DNA from: Bacteroidota bacterium
Lineage (GTDB): Bacteria > Bacteroidota > Ignavibacteria > Ignavibacteriales > Melioribacteraceae
Assembly: GCA_021820065.1 (NCBI GenBank)
Contig: JAKAEE010000004.1
Location: 33,442 to 86,755 of the forward strand
DNA: 53,314 bases
Direction: 5' to 3'
In this document: in pieces, positions 1 to 8,972 of the stretch
Numbering within the stretch: the first letter of the stretch is position 1
Layout of the letters: every line of letters starts with the position of its first letter
Program-made: the position numbers and the translations under genes
The notes under the pieces: generated by a model
The model's database searches: none
What the model saw: only the letters and a program-made list of their open reading frames with translations
Told to the model about the DNA's origin: nothing

Positions 1-40
1 ATGGCGGAATCCCGATAAGATCGGGACAGGTTGGTAGACA
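1..40 (+). pseudogene. tRNA-Leu 5' fragment interrupted by a palindrome
   Basis: Bases 1-9 and 31-39 match the D-arm region of the intact tRNA-Leu (89-97 and 98-106), but a 21-nt segment (10-30) splits them. That segment holds the palindrome TCCCGAT-AAG-ATCGGGA (10-26). The match stops at base 40 and no anticodon or T-arm follows, so it is a dead fragment. Sequence left of base 1 is not visible, so its true extent is unknown. A similar palindrome interrupts a tRNA-Cys copy at the other end of the window. Confidence 0.6.
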
Positions 41-82
41 TTTTTGCAACAAGCAACAGCTAGGAAAATAGTTTTTAAAAAT

Positions 83-166
83 GCCCGGATGGCGGAATTG
101 GTAGACGCGCTAGCTTCAGGAGCTAGTTGGTGCAAGCCAGTGCAGGTTCGAGTCCTGTTCCGGGCA
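83..166 (+). tRNA. tRNA-Leu(CAG), intact, host of the integrative element
   Basis: The acceptor stem GCCCGGA (83-89) pairs with TCCGGGC (159-165), with discriminator A at 166. The anticodon stem CTAGC/GCTAG closes the loop TTCAGGA, giving anticodon CAG. A long variable arm follows, as expected for class II tRNA-Leu, and the T-loop is TTCGAGT. CCA is not encoded. The 3' part from base 115 is duplicated at 25147-25206, so the integrating element rebuilt an intact tRNA at its left junction. A terminator inside the element now follows it. Confidence 0.95.
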
Positions 167-174
167 CAATGAAA
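115..174 (+). repeat. attL direct repeat
   Basis: This is a 60-bp exact match to 25147-25206. It starts in the anticodon loop of tRNA-Leu and runs through the tRNA 3' end plus CAATGAAA. It diverges at base 114 on the left and 175 on the right. The crossover probably lies in the anticodon loop or T-arm region, as usual for tRNA integrases (inference). Confidence 0.93.
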
Positions 175-207
175 TTGCAATTTCATTCGAGATTGCAACT
201 TTTTTTA
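175..207 (+). terminator. Terminator after tRNA-Leu, contributed by the element
   Basis: The arms TTGCAAT (175-181) and ATTGCAA (192-198) form a 7-bp stem with a 10-nt loop, followed by C and a run of T (200-207). It begins at the first base after the att repeat, so it belongs to the element. It would stop tRNA-Leu transcripts before int. Confidence 0.65.
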
Positions 208-252
208 TGAACATCTCAGAGTCGCCATCCGCTTAAAACAGCCTTTTTTCAT

Positions 253-299
253 TTTGTAATGTGTTTGTAATGTCAATTATTAGCAAAATACATTACAAA
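253..299 (+). repeat. Left arm-type repeats (probable integrase sites)
   Basis: The 20-mer TTAGCAAAATACATTACAAA is at 280-299, with near copies at 1370-1389 and 25041-25060. Its core ACATTACAAA also occurs twice inverted as TTTGTAATGT at 253-262 and 264-273. Clustering at the element ends and around int is what arm-type binding sites of a tyrosine recombinase look like. Binding itself is inferred. Confidence 0.6.
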
Positions 300-331
300 A
301 ATTTGTGTGGTTTTTTGCTCGAGGAGAGCAA

Positions 332-1342
332 ATGTACCTTCTAAAACGAGGGAAAGTATTCCACGTTTTTTACTACGATAAGAATGGGAAGCTGAAGAGC
401 AAAAGCACAAAGTGCAGTGCCAAAATTAATGCGAATAAATTTGCTCGTAACTTTCTAAACTCCCTACCCGAACCTCAAGATGATCTACCGGATATGTCGT
501 TTGAACAGTACAAGAAATTTTATCTGGAATATGCTGCAACAAGATTCACAAGTGATTATCAAAATCTTGTTCGATATTCCTTTCAACAATTCGAGAGGAT
601 AATTCCCGGTTCAACGCCCATAAAAGAAATTACAATAGCGCAGATAGAGGAATTTATAAGACTAAAATTGACCGAAGCAAAAGAACAGATAATCAATGCA
701 TACTTGCGAACTGTAAAAGCTGCATTTCAAAGAGCAGTTGAACAAGGATATTTGAAAGACAATGTTTTTAGAAAAGTGAAGAAACTTAGATGTCCCGAAA
801 ATGAACCAGCATATCTCCGAGACGGTGAATTTGAAAGGCTTTTAGAGGTTGAAACTGAAGATCAACTTAAATTGATTTATCAATTCGCAATTTATACTGG
901 ACTGCGTTTATCTGAGATTATATTTCTAAGATGGGAGTCAATAGATTTTGATAAAGATGTTATCCTTGTAAGAAATCACAATGAGTTTACCACCAAGAGC
1001 AAGAAGTTTAGGAATGTTCCATTACATCCTATTCTAAGAAACCAATTACAGATGAATCGCATTGCAAATTCAAATGATCAATATGTGTTTATGAGGAATG
1101 GGGAATTAATGAAGAGGAATTTCCTTTCATGCAGATTTACTCGTGCGGCTAGAAAAGCTGGTCTAAGTAAACGATATCACTTCCACACGTTGAGACATTC
1201 ATTCGCTAGTTCATTGGTTCGCAAGGGTGTTAGTATATATCATGTCTCTAAGCTGCTTGGACACGCAGACATCAAAACGACTATGATTTACTCCCACTTG
1301 AATATTGATGACCTAAGGAATGCTGTTGAGAAGCTATCCTAA
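332..1342 (+). CDS. int: Tyrosine recombinase (integrase) of the element
   Basis: This is a phage/ICE-type site-specific recombinase expected to catalyse integration into and excision from tRNA-Leu. The start is ATG 332, preceded by GAGGAG at 321-326; an in-frame start at 305 has no such site. The protein is 336 aa. It has an N-terminal SAM-like core-binding part (about residues 55-150) and a C-terminal catalytic domain with the full set of residues: Arg192 in GLRLSE, a Lys-rich beta turn (TKSKKFRNVPL), His285 and Arg288 in HTLRH, His311 in LLGH, and the nucleophile Tyr320 in MIYSHLN. It looks intact. Arm-type repeats lie before and after the gene, so it may repress or be autoregulated by its own binding. 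No excisionase gene is recognisable. Confidence 0.93.
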   Translation: MYLLKRGKVFHVFYYDKNGKLKSKSTKCSAKINANKFARNFLNSLPEPQDDLPDMSFEQYKKFYLEYAATRFTSDYQNLVRYSFQQFERIIPGSTPIKEITIAQIEEFIRLKLTEAKEQIINAYLRTVKAAFQRAVEQGYLKDNVFRKVKKLRCPENEPAYLRDGEFERLLEVETEDQLKLIYQFAIYTGLRLSEIIFLRWESIDFDKDVILVRNHNEFTTKSKKFRNVPLHPILRNQLQMNRIANSNDQYVFMRNGELMKRNFLSCRFTRAARKAGLSKRYHFHTLRHSFASSLVRKGVSIYHVSKLLGHADIKTTMIYSHLNIDDLRNAVEKLS

Positions 1343-1369
1343 AAATTGTCGACTCAGCGAAACATTTTA

Positions 1370-1389
1370 TTAGCAAATCACATTACAAA
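1370..1389 (+). repeat. Arm-type repeat downstream of int
   Basis: TTAGCAAATCACATTACAAA matches the left copy (280-299) at 18 of 20 positions. It lies 28 bp after the int stop codon. Together the copies flank the int gene. Confidence 0.55.
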
Positions 1390-1505
1390 GTCGAGTATCA
1401 ATGTAAGCAGACTTTAGTTCAAAAATAGCTTTTGAGTCGAGAGAAATTCGCATAAACACCAAATGTGAATGTAGTTTAAATTGTTTTTTGTAGAGATGTG
1501 GAATA

Positions 1506-1536
1506 TTGATAGCTATAACGGATTTGTCTATCTTAA
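1506..1536 (+). promoter_or_regulatory. Possible promoter of the restriction operon
   Basis: TTG at 1506-1508 and TATCTTAA at 1529-1536 are 20 bp apart. The second box matches the Bacteroidetes -7 consensus TAnnTTTG at six of eight positions. It lies about 25 bp before the hsdR ATG. Confidence 0.3.
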
Positions 1537-1561
1537 GTCTCGGGAAATCAATTACTCATAG

Positions 1562-4309
1562 ATGACGCCGGAACAAAAAGCACGTTTACACATCGATGAA
1601 CTGCTTACGCAAACTGGGTGGGCAATTCAAAATGTAAAGGAAATAAATCTAAGTGCCGGCTTAGGGGTGGCAGTTAGAGAATATCCATTACACGAAGGAT
1701 TTGCAGATTACCTTCTCTTTGTAGATCGCAAACCAATCGGCGTAATTGAAGCTAAGGCAGAAGGTACCACATTAAGCGGCGTTGCCGATCAATCTGAAAA
1801 ATATAGAACCGGCAAACTGCGTTACTTGCCGAACCATACCGAGCCATTAAGATTCGCTTACGAGTCAACCGGTGTTGAAACCTACTTTAGGGACGCTAAA
1901 GACATTGAAACAAAATCCAGAAGAGTGTTTACGTTTCATACGCCGGACATGTTGAATGAATGGGCGCATGATGATTCGTCACTCCGAAACAGATTGAAGT
2001 TATTACCTTCACTTAATACCGGTGGATTACGTGGATGTCAAGTTGAAGCAATAACAAATTTGGAAGAATCATTTATGCACAATAGAAAACGTGCATTGAT
2101 TCAAATGGCAACCGGAAGCGGCAAGACTTTTACCGCAGTCAGCTTCTCATACCGCTTAATCAAGTTTGCAAAAGCGAAAAGAATATTGTTCCTCGTCGAT
2201 AGGAACAATCTTGGCAGACAAACAAAGAATGAATTCAACCAGTACGTTACGCCCGATGACGGGAGAAAGTTTACTGAACTTTATAATGTGCGGCACTTAC
2301 AATCCAACACTTTTGATCCGGTAGCAAAAGTTTGCATCTCAACAATTCAAAGATTGTTTTCAATGCTCAAAGGAGAAGAACTAGATCCAAGTCTTGAAGA
2401 ACAATCAAGTTTTGACGGCTATGCAGATGCGTTGCCGGAAAAACAAGTTGGGTACAATCCCAAAATTCCAATTGATACATTTGATTTCATTGTGACTGAT
2501 GAATGCCATCGTTCAATTTACAATCAATGGCGACAAGTGCTTGAGTACTTTGATGCTTTTATTGTTGGACTAACTGCCACGCCGTCTAAACAAACGATTG
2601 GTTTCTTCAACCAGAATCTAGTGATGGAATACGACCACGAAAGAGCCGTTGCGGATGGTGTGAACGTTGGTTTTGACGTTTATGAAATCAAGACAAAGAT
2701 TACGAAAGAGGGGAGTAAAATTGAAGCCGGGTACTACATTGACATACGCAACAAGCTAACCAGAGAAAAGAGATGGAGACAAACTGACCAAGAAATTAAT
2801 TATAAAGCAAACCAACTTGATAAGGATGTAGTATCGCCGAGCCAAATAAGAACCGTAATACAAACTTTCAAAGACAAACTTTTTACAGAGATATTCCCAA
2901 ATAGAAAGGAAGTACCGAAGACATTGGTCTTTGCTAAAGATGATTCGCACGCAGAGGATATAGTTGCAATTATCAAAGACGTATTCGGCAAAGGCAATGA
3001 CTTTGTGAAGAAGATTACTTATAGAACCAGCAACGAAAAGCCGGAGGACTTGTTAGCAAGTTTTAGAAATTCGTACAACCCTAGAATAGCGGTCTCAGTT
3101 GACATGATTGCAACGGGAACAGATATACGTCCTTTGGAATGTTTGCTATTCATGAGAGATGTAAAATCAAGAACTTATTTTGAACAAATGCTTGGAAGAG
3201 GCACAAGAACAATTTCAAATACCGATTTGCTAAGTGTTACACCAGACGCAAAATTCAAAACTCATTTCATCGCCGTAGATGCCGTTGGAGTGTTTGAAAG
3301 CATCAAGATCGATTCAAGACCAACCGACCGCAAGCCAAGTATACCGTTAGACAAGTTGTTAATTTCGGTTGCAAGCGGCAATAGAGATGAAGATACAATT
3401 CTAACTTTGGCTGGAAGACTATCACGCATCGAAAGGGGAATGGATGAATCTGATCGGAAAGAGGTTTTAGCATTAAGCAATGGTAAGTCAATTCAACAGA
3501 TCGTTTCTAACTTATTTGATGCGGTTAACCCGGATGTAAAAATTGACAAAGCAAAGTTGGCGTTCAAAGTGGATAATCCTACTGATGAGCAATTGAAGAA
3601 AATTGGTGAAGAACTAGTTAAAGAAGCAGTTGCGCCTTTTGATAATCCTAAGCTAAGAAACACGTTGGTTGATATACAAAGAATGATTGAGCAAGTAATA
3701 GATACCGTAAGCAGGGACGAAGTTTTGTATACGGGAGGCAATAGTAAATCCAAAGAGAAAGCGGAAGCATTGGTAAAGTCCTTCAAAGAGTTTATTGAAA
3801 AGAACAAAGACGAGATAACGGCACTTCAAATAATTTATAGCAAACCGTACGGGCAGCGGCACATAACTTTTGAAGATATTAAAACGCTAGCCCAGGCAAT
3901 TCGCAAACCGCCTTACAACTTAACGCCGGAAATACTTTGGAATGCGTTTGAGCAGTTGGAAAAATCTAAAGTGAAAGGTGCCGGTGCGGTTAAACTTTTG
4001 ACGGATATGATTTCGTTAATCCGTTTTGCCATTGGACAAGAACAAATACTTGAACCGTTCCCGGAAGTTGTTGAGAGAAGATTCCAAAGCTGGCTTAAAC
4101 GGCAGAACGATTTAGGAAAAGGTTTTACACCGGAACAAGAGCAATGGCTGAACATGATTAAAGAACATATTTCTACTTCGCTTTCTGTTGAGATGGATGA
4201 CTTTGATAACCCGCCATTCTTTGATAGAGGAGGCAGAATAAAAGTTTATAAAGTATTTGGTGAAAGATTGGAAACCGTGCTTGAAGAACTTAATGAAGAG
4301 CTTGTTTGA
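1562..4309 (+). CDS. hsdR: Type I restriction enzyme, R (motor/nuclease) subunit
   Basis: HsdR translocates DNA with ATP and cuts it when an HsdM2S complex meets unmethylated targets. The protein is 915 aa. The N-terminal PD-(D/E)xK nuclease is visible (Asp49, Glu63-Ala-Lys65). The superfamily 2 helicase has Walker A ATGSGKT (183-189), motif II DECH (313-316) and motif III TATPS (338-342). The C-terminal part (about 800-915) resembles the EcoEI-type R subunit C-terminal domain. It opens the operon hsdR-hsdS-albA-hsdM; its stop overlaps the hsdS ATG (TGATG). All motifs are intact, so it should be active. The HsdR-first order is less common than hsdM first. Confidence 0.93.
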   Translation: MTPEQKARLHIDELLTQTGWAIQNVKEINLSAGLGVAVREYPLHEGFADYLLFVDRKPIGVIEAKAEGTTLSGVADQSEKYRTGKLRYLPNHTEPLRFAYESTGVETYFRDAKDIETKSRRVFTFHTPDMLNEWAHDDSSLRNRLKLLPSLNTGGLRGCQVEAITNLEESFMHNRKRALIQMATGSGKTFTAVSFSYRLIKFAKAKRILFLVDRNNLGRQTKNEFNQYVTPDDGRKFTELYNVRHLQSNTFDPVAKVCISTIQRLFSMLKGEELDPSLEEQSSFDGYADALPEKQVGYNPKIPIDTFDFIVTDECHRSIYNQWRQVLEYFDAFIVGLTATPSKQTIGFFNQNLVMEYDHERAVADGVNVGFDVYEIKTKITKEGSKIEAGYYIDIRNKLTREKRWRQTDQEINYKANQLDKDVVSPSQIRTVIQTFKDKLFTEIFPNRKEVPKTLVFAKDDSHAEDIVAIIKDVFGKGNDFVKKITYRTSNEKPEDLLASFRNSYNPRIAVSVDMIATGTDIRPLECLLFMRDVKSRTYFEQMLGRGTRTISNTDLLSVTPDAKFKTHFIAVDAVGVFESIKIDSRPTDRKPSIPLDKLLISVASGNRDEDTILTLAGRLSRIERGMDESDRKEVLALSNGKSIQQIVSNLFDAVNPDVKIDKAKLAFKVDNPTDEQLKKIGEELVKEAVAPFDNPKLRNTLVDIQRMIEQVIDTVSRDEVLYTGGNSKSKEKAEALVKSFKEFIEKNKDEITALQIIYSKPYGQRHITFEDIKTLAQAIRKPPYNLTPEILWNAFEQLEKSKVKGAGAVKLLTDMISLIRFAIGQEQILEPFPEVVERRFQSWLKRQNDLGKGFTPEQEQWLNMIKEHISTSLSVEMDDFDNPPFFDRGGRIKVYKVFGERLETVLEELNEELV

Positions 4310-5895
4310 TGAATGATAATATTGCGTTTGATCTTGAATTACCAAAAGGTTGGATTAAAACATCAGTTGGTGAAGTAAGTGATAAAATACATTATGGCTA
4401 TACAGCATCTGCTGATTTCAAAAATGTTGGACCCAAATTATTAAGAATAACTGATATACAAAGAAACAAAGTTGACTGGGATACTGTACCGAATTGTAAA
4501 ATTGATAAAACGGAAATAGAAAAATTCCTTCTTTCTGAAAATGATTTAGTGTTCGCTAGGACTGGTGCTACCGTTGGTAAAAGTTTCTTAATAAAGTCGG
4601 ATGTACCAAAGGCAGTATTTGCTTCATACTTAATTCGAGCAAAACTAAATTCAAGTATCAACCCGAAATTTATTTATTGCTATTTTCAATCCAGCGATTA
4701 TTGGAGACAAATTAGTAATAACAAGGTTGGAATTGGACAGCCAAATGTTAATGCGGCAATTCTTTCGAATCTTTCACTTCCTCTTCCACCTCTTCCCGAA
4801 CAGCACCGCATAGTAGCAAAGATAGAAGAACTCTTTACTAAGCTCGATGTAGCGGTTGACGAACTAAAGAAAGCCAAGGCGCAAATTAAACGTTACCGGC
4901 AGTCGGTACTTAAAAATGCGTTTGAGGGAAAGCTTACAGAAGAATGGAGAAAGCAAACGTCAAACGTGAAAGGTGAAACTGCAGAGGAATTATTAGCGAA
5001 GATAAAAGAAGAACGTAAAAAGTTTTTAGGTAAAAAGTATAAGGAACTTCCTCCGGTAGATACAACCAACTTGCCACAATTGCCGGAAGAGTGGGTGTGG
5101 ACTCAGCTAGATTGTGTTTGTAAAAAAATTCAAGATGGGACTCATTTTTCACCAAAGGTTCAATATAAAGATAAATTGCCAGCGACATATCCTTATGTTA
5201 CAGCAAAGAATATAAAAGAATATGGATTAGACTTATCAGACATAACCTATATTGAGCAAGAATTGCATAAGACAATCTATAACAGATGTAACCCAGAATT
5301 TGGAGATATACTACTTACCAAAGATGGAGCTAAAACTGGCGTAGCGGCTTTAAATACTCTTGATGAAGAATTTAGTCTTTTATCAAGTGTAGCTTTGCTA
5401 AAGCCAAATAAAAATATTCTCTTCAACAAGTTCTTGTTATTCTACTTAAAAAGCGAAATCGGTTTACAGATGATTTTAGGCAAGATGACCGGTGTGGCTA
5501 TTAAACGTATTATTCTTGAAAAAATAAATAACAGTGTAATCCCAATTGCTTGTCTTGATGAACAAATAATAATTTCTAATGAAATCGAGCGACACTTTTC
5601 AGTAGCGGATGAAACAGAAAAAATAATAGACCAATCGTTAAAGCAAGCAGAGCGTTTAAGACAAAGCATTCTTAAAGATGCTTTCAGCGGTAAGCTTGTA
5701 CCTCAAGACCCAAGTGATCCGCCCGCAAGTTTACTGTTAGAAAAAATAAAAGCAGAAAAAGAAAAACTTGCCAAAGAACCAAAACGAAAAAGTCGGACAG
5801 GCGAGCCGGCAGAAAAGTTGTTGGAGAGAATAAAAGCGAAAAGAGCTAAACAGACTCCGGCAAAAAGAACAAAGCGGGATGTGAAGAAGAAGTAA
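4309..5895 (+). CDS. hsdS: Type I restriction enzyme, S (specificity) subunit
   Basis: HsdS sets the DNA target of the type I complex through two target recognition domains. The start ATG 4309 overlaps the hsdR stop; an in-frame TTG three bases earlier is less likely. The protein is 528 aa. TRD1 spans about residues 10-160 and TRD2 about 245-440. Each is followed by a helical spacer with the family signature, first LPPLPEQHRIVAKIEELF, then an EIERHF/SILKDAFSGKL region. The C-terminal end is lysine-rich with a repeated LLEKIKA/LLERIKA motif that also occurs between the TRDs (LLAKIKE), consistent with the internal duplication seen in HsdS. No truncation is visible. Confidence 0.92.
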   Translation: MNDNIAFDLELPKGWIKTSVGEVSDKIHYGYTASADFKNVGPKLLRITDIQRNKVDWDTVPNCKIDKTEIEKFLLSENDLVFARTGATVGKSFLIKSDVPKAVFASYLIRAKLNSSINPKFIYCYFQSSDYWRQISNNKVGIGQPNVNAAILSNLSLPLPPLPEQHRIVAKIEELFTKLDVAVDELKKAKAQIKRYRQSVLKNAFEGKLTEEWRKQTSNVKGETAEELLAKIKEERKKFLGKKYKELPPVDTTNLPQLPEEWVWTQLDCVCKKIQDGTHFSPKVQYKDKLPATYPYVTAKNIKEYGLDLSDITYIEQELHKTIYNRCNPEFGDILLTKDGAKTGVAALNTLDEEFSLLSSVALLKPNKNILFNKFLLFYLKSEIGLQMILGKMTGVAIKRIILEKINNSVIPIACLDEQIIISNEIERHFSVADETEKIIDQSLKQAERLRQSILKDAFSGKLVPQDPSDPPASLLLEKIKAEKEKLAKEPKRKSRTGEPAEKLLERIKAKRAKQTPAKRTKRDVKKK

Positions 5896-5896
5896 C

Positions 5897-7507
5897 GTGA
5901 CCGATAAACAATTGAAGAAAATAATTCGTCAAGGTGAAGGGACCAAAGTTGAGTTCAAGACTTCTTCGTTCCAACTTTCAAAAGATGTATTTGAAACTAT
6001 ATGTGCTTTCCTCAATCGCAGCGGTGGACATCTTTTACTTGGTGTGACTAACAATGGTGTTATTGAAGGTGTGTTCGAAGATTCAGTAAGAGGAATTATT
6101 GACCCACTGATAACAAGCTGTAATAATATCCAGAAGCTAAATCCAACTTTCTACCTTTCACCGGAAATTGTCGAAGTTGACGGTAAGAAGGTAATCTATA
6201 CTTATGTCCCGGAAAGTTCACAAGTTCATTCCACTGTTGGAAAAATCTTTGACCGGAATGCAGATGGTGATTTTGACATTACTAATAATCATAATTTGGT
6301 AACACAGCTTTATATCCGCAAGCAAACTACCTTTTCGGAAAATAATATTTATCCTTATCTGTCTATCAATGATTTTGATATAGAGCTATTTGATAAAATA
6401 AGAAACTTAGCAAGGAATCAGAGAGCTAACCATCCTTGGTTGGAGATGAACAATGAGGGGCTGCTAAAGTCATCGAGCTTGTGGAGAAAAGATTTGCAGA
6501 ACGGGCAAGAAGGTTACACATTAGCCGCAGCCGTCTTACTTGGTAAAGAAGAGACAATTCAAAATATTCTTCCTCACTACCGGACTGATGCGCTTTTGCG
6601 TATCAACAATTTAGATCGTTATGACGACCGTGATGATGTGAGATGCAACTTGATAAAAGCATATACCAGATTAAATGAATTTGTTGGCAGACATTTACCG
6701 GACAAATTCTATTTAGAAGGTAATCAGCGAATTAGCATTCGAGATAAAATCTTTCGAGAGATTATTGCGAATCTTTTAATCCATAGGGAGTTTACAAATC
6801 ATTTTCCAGCAAAACTTATAATTGAAAGAGAAAGAGTCTATACAGAAAATGGTAACAAACCTCATGGAGTAGGACGAATCGATCCGGCAAGTTTTTCTCC
6901 GTATCCTAAGAATCCAACAATAGCACGCTTCTTTAAGGAAATTGGTTGGGCAGACGAACTTGGCTCTGGTATCAGAAATACTTCCAAGTATTGTAGCGAA
7001 TACAATGACAACAGAGGAAATGCTGAGTTCATTGAAGGAGATGTTTTCAGGACTATCATTCCGCTTGCTGTTAAAGAAAAAGGAGAAGTCTTTATAGAAC
7101 AATTTAAGACTATTGCAGATGTAGTCGCCATTGCTGGTATGAACGGTTCATTAAGTGACGTTGTAAATGATGCTGTAAGGACTATCGTAACTGATGCTGT
7201 AAGTGAAACAGTAAGTAGCGCTGTAAGTGGCAGAGTAAGTGGCGGTGTAAGTGATGCTGTAAGTGATGCTATAAGTGATGCTGTAAAAGAAAGAATAAAG
7301 GATGAACTGATAGCCATTATTTTAGAGAATGGATTGACTATATCTAAGATCAAATCAAGTTTCCAGATAGAAAGAGCAACTGCACAGAGAGATATGAAAA
7401 TTTTAAGAGATTTTGGATTTGTCAAATTTGAAGGCGCTCCTAAATCCGGCCGCTATGTAGCCACAGAAAAAACTAAGAACATAAAAATTAAAAAAGGTTT
7501 GATATAA
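5897..7507 (+). CDS. AlbA_2/Schlafen-type putative ATP-binding protein with VSDA repeats
   Basis: This 536-aa protein starts with GTG 5897, 1 bp after the hsdS stop, and ends 2 bp before hsdM. It is therefore embedded in the restriction operon. Residues about 10-140 match the AlbA_2 (divergent AAA-4) fold, with EGTKVEFKTS and GGHLLLGVTNNGVIEG. Residues 275-390 look like the GHKL-type ATP-binding part of this family (EIIANLLIHREF, DELGSGIRN). Residues 419-466 are a run of about twelve tetrapeptides near VSDA, encoded by 12-bp repeats at 7151-7294. The tail (about 470-530) looks like a winged helix (LTISKIKSSF, ATAQRDMKIL). Such proteins often sit in or beside defence loci; a regulatory or accessory role for this R-M system is inferred. 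Confidence 0.8.
   Translation: MTDKQLKKIIRQGEGTKVEFKTSSFQLSKDVFETICAFLNRSGGHLLLGVTNNGVIEGVFEDSVRGIIDPLITSCNNIQKLNPTFYLSPEIVEVDGKKVIYTYVPESSQVHSTVGKIFDRNADGDFDITNNHNLVTQLYIRKQTTFSENNIYPYLSINDFDIELFDKIRNLARNQRANHPWLEMNNEGLLKSSSLWRKDLQNGQEGYTLAAAVLLGKEETIQNILPHYRTDALLRINNLDRYDDRDDVRCNLIKAYTRLNEFVGRHLPDKFYLEGNQRISIRDKIFREIIANLLIHREFTNHFPAKLIIERERVYTENGNKPHGVGRIDPASFSPYPKNPTIARFFKEIGWADELGSGIRNTSKYCSEYNDNRGNAEFIEGDVFRTIIPLAVKEKGEVFIEQFKTIADVVAIAGMNGSLSDVVNDAVRTIVTDAVSETVSSAVSGRVSGGVSDAVSDAISDAVKERIKDELIAIILENGLTISKIKSSFQIERATAQRDMKILRDFGFVKFEGAPKSGRYVATEKTKNIKIKKGLI
7151..7294 (+). repeat. 12-bp tandem repeats inside the AlbA-type gene
   Basis: About twelve consecutive 12-mers close to GTAAGTGATGCT; the units at 7247-7258 and 7259-7270 are identical. 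They keep the reading frame and encode V-x-x-x tetrapeptides. Unit number could change by slippage without a frameshift. Confidence 0.85.
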
Positions 7508-7509
7508 AT

Positions 7510-8967
7510 ATGGCAAATGAATCCAATGCACTTGTTCAAAAACTCTGGAATTACTGTAACGTCTTGCGTGATGACGGAGTAAGTTACGGAGATTACGTAG
7601 AGCAATTAACCTATTTGTTGTTTCTTAAAATGGCAGATGAGCTTACGCAGCCACCATATAACAAACCGGCGATAATTCCGAGCAATATGGATTGGAAGAG
7701 TATAGTGACTAAAGAAGGTGATGAACTTGAACTTCAATATAGACACACGCTTGAAGGATTAGGAAAAACTTCGGGAATGCTTGGTGTAATATTCCGCAAA
7801 GCACAGAACAAGATTCAAGACCCAGCAAAACTCAAACGACTTCTAAAATTAATTGATGAAGAAACCTGGTCTGGTTTGGACGTAGACATCAAGGGAGAGA
7901 TTTACGAAGGATTGTTGGAAAGGAACGCTGAAGATATTAAAAGCGGCGCCGGTCAGTATTTTACACCGAGAGCATTGATCAAAGGCTTGGTAGAAGCTAT
8001 CAGACCGTTACCAAATGCAACCATTTGCGATCCGGCGTGTGGAACAGGCGGCTTCTTTCTGGCTGCTCATAATTTCTTAACACATAACTACAAACTAGAT
8101 AAAGATGAAATCAACTTCTTAAGGTATAAGACATTCAAAGGTTGGGAGATTGTAGACAGTACCGCACGTCTCTGCGCAATGAATCTTTTCTTGCACGGAA
8201 TAGGCGGTGAGGAAAGTCCAATTGCAGTAAGTGATAGTTTAGCTTCCGATTCCGGTGACAGGTTCGATTATGTCTTAACTAATCCACCGTTTGGAAAGAA
8301 GAGTAGCATTACAATTATTAATGAAGAAGGGAAGACGGATCGTGAGACTATATCGTATGAACGCACCGACTTTTCTGCGACAACTTCCAATAAGCAATTG
8401 AATTTTGTGCAGCACATAAAAACTATTCTCAAAATAAACGGCAAAGCAGCAGTAGTGGTGCCGGATAACGTTTTGTTTGAAGGTGGTGCGGGTGAAACAG
8501 TCCGCAAAAATCTTCTTCATAGTTGTGATGTTCACACACTTCTCAGATTGCCTACTGGCGTTTTCTATGCGCAAGGCGTAAAGGCTAACGTTATATTCTT
8601 CGACAAGAAACCGGCAAGTGAGAATCCGTGGACAAAGGAATTATGGATTTATGATTTGCGTACCAACATGCATTTCACTCTTAAAACAAATCCGTTGAAG
8701 TTTTCTGATCTTGAAGATTTTATACGTTGTTACAATCCGGGAAACAGATTTAAACGTGAAGAAACGAAGCGATTCAAGAAATTCAGCTACGAAGAAATCG
8801 TTAAACGTGATAAAACAAGTCTGGATATTTTCTGGCTTAAAGATGATAGTATTGAAGACTCAGCAAATCTACCGGCACCGGAAGAACTCGCTCAAGAAAT
8901 CTCTGAAAATCTTGAAGATGCTTTGGAACAAATAAGGGGAATTATCAACTCACTAAATAATGAATAA
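7510..8967 (+). CDS. hsdM: Type I restriction enzyme, M (methyltransferase) subunit
   Basis: HsdM is the N6-adenine methyltransferase that protects self DNA and forms the core M2S enzyme. The protein is 485 aa, with an N-terminal HsdM helical domain (residues 1-130) and the lead-in QYFTPR (149-154). The SAM-binding motif I is DPACGTGGF (174-182) and catalytic motif IV is NPPF (258-261). It is the last recognised member of the operon, 5 bp before the next unknown gene. The intact motifs indicate an active modification enzyme. Confidence 0.94.
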   Translation: MANESNALVQKLWNYCNVLRDDGVSYGDYVEQLTYLLFLKMADELTQPPYNKPAIIPSNMDWKSIVTKEGDELELQYRHTLEGLGKTSGMLGVIFRKAQNKIQDPAKLKRLLKLIDEETWSGLDVDIKGEIYEGLLERNAEDIKSGAGQYFTPRALIKGLVEAIRPLPNATICDPACGTGGFFLAAHNFLTHNYKLDKDEINFLRYKTFKGWEIVDSTARLCAMNLFLHGIGGEESPIAVSDSLASDSGDRFDYVLTNPPFGKKSSITIINEEGKTDRETISYERTDFSATTSNKQLNFVQHIKTILKINGKAAVVVPDNVLFEGGAGETVRKNLLHSCDVHTLLRLPTGVFYAQGVKANVIFFDKKPASENPWTKELWIYDLRTNMHFTLKTNPLKFSDLEDFIRCYNPGNRFKREETKRFKKFSYEEIVKRDKTSLDIFWLKDDSIEDSANLPAPEELAQEISENLEDALEQIRGIINSLNNE

Positions 8968-8972
8968 GCGAA

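Noticed and set aside
305..1342. int as an integron integrase
   Set aside because: The protein lacks the extra IntI-specific segment as far as I can see and is placed next to a tRNA att site, fitting an island integrase.
6862..7425. Leftward 187-codon open frame opposite the AlbA-type gene
   Set aside because: It is the mirror of the 12-bp repeats and a conserved coding gene; its product is low-complexity LTASLTA and has no ribosome site.
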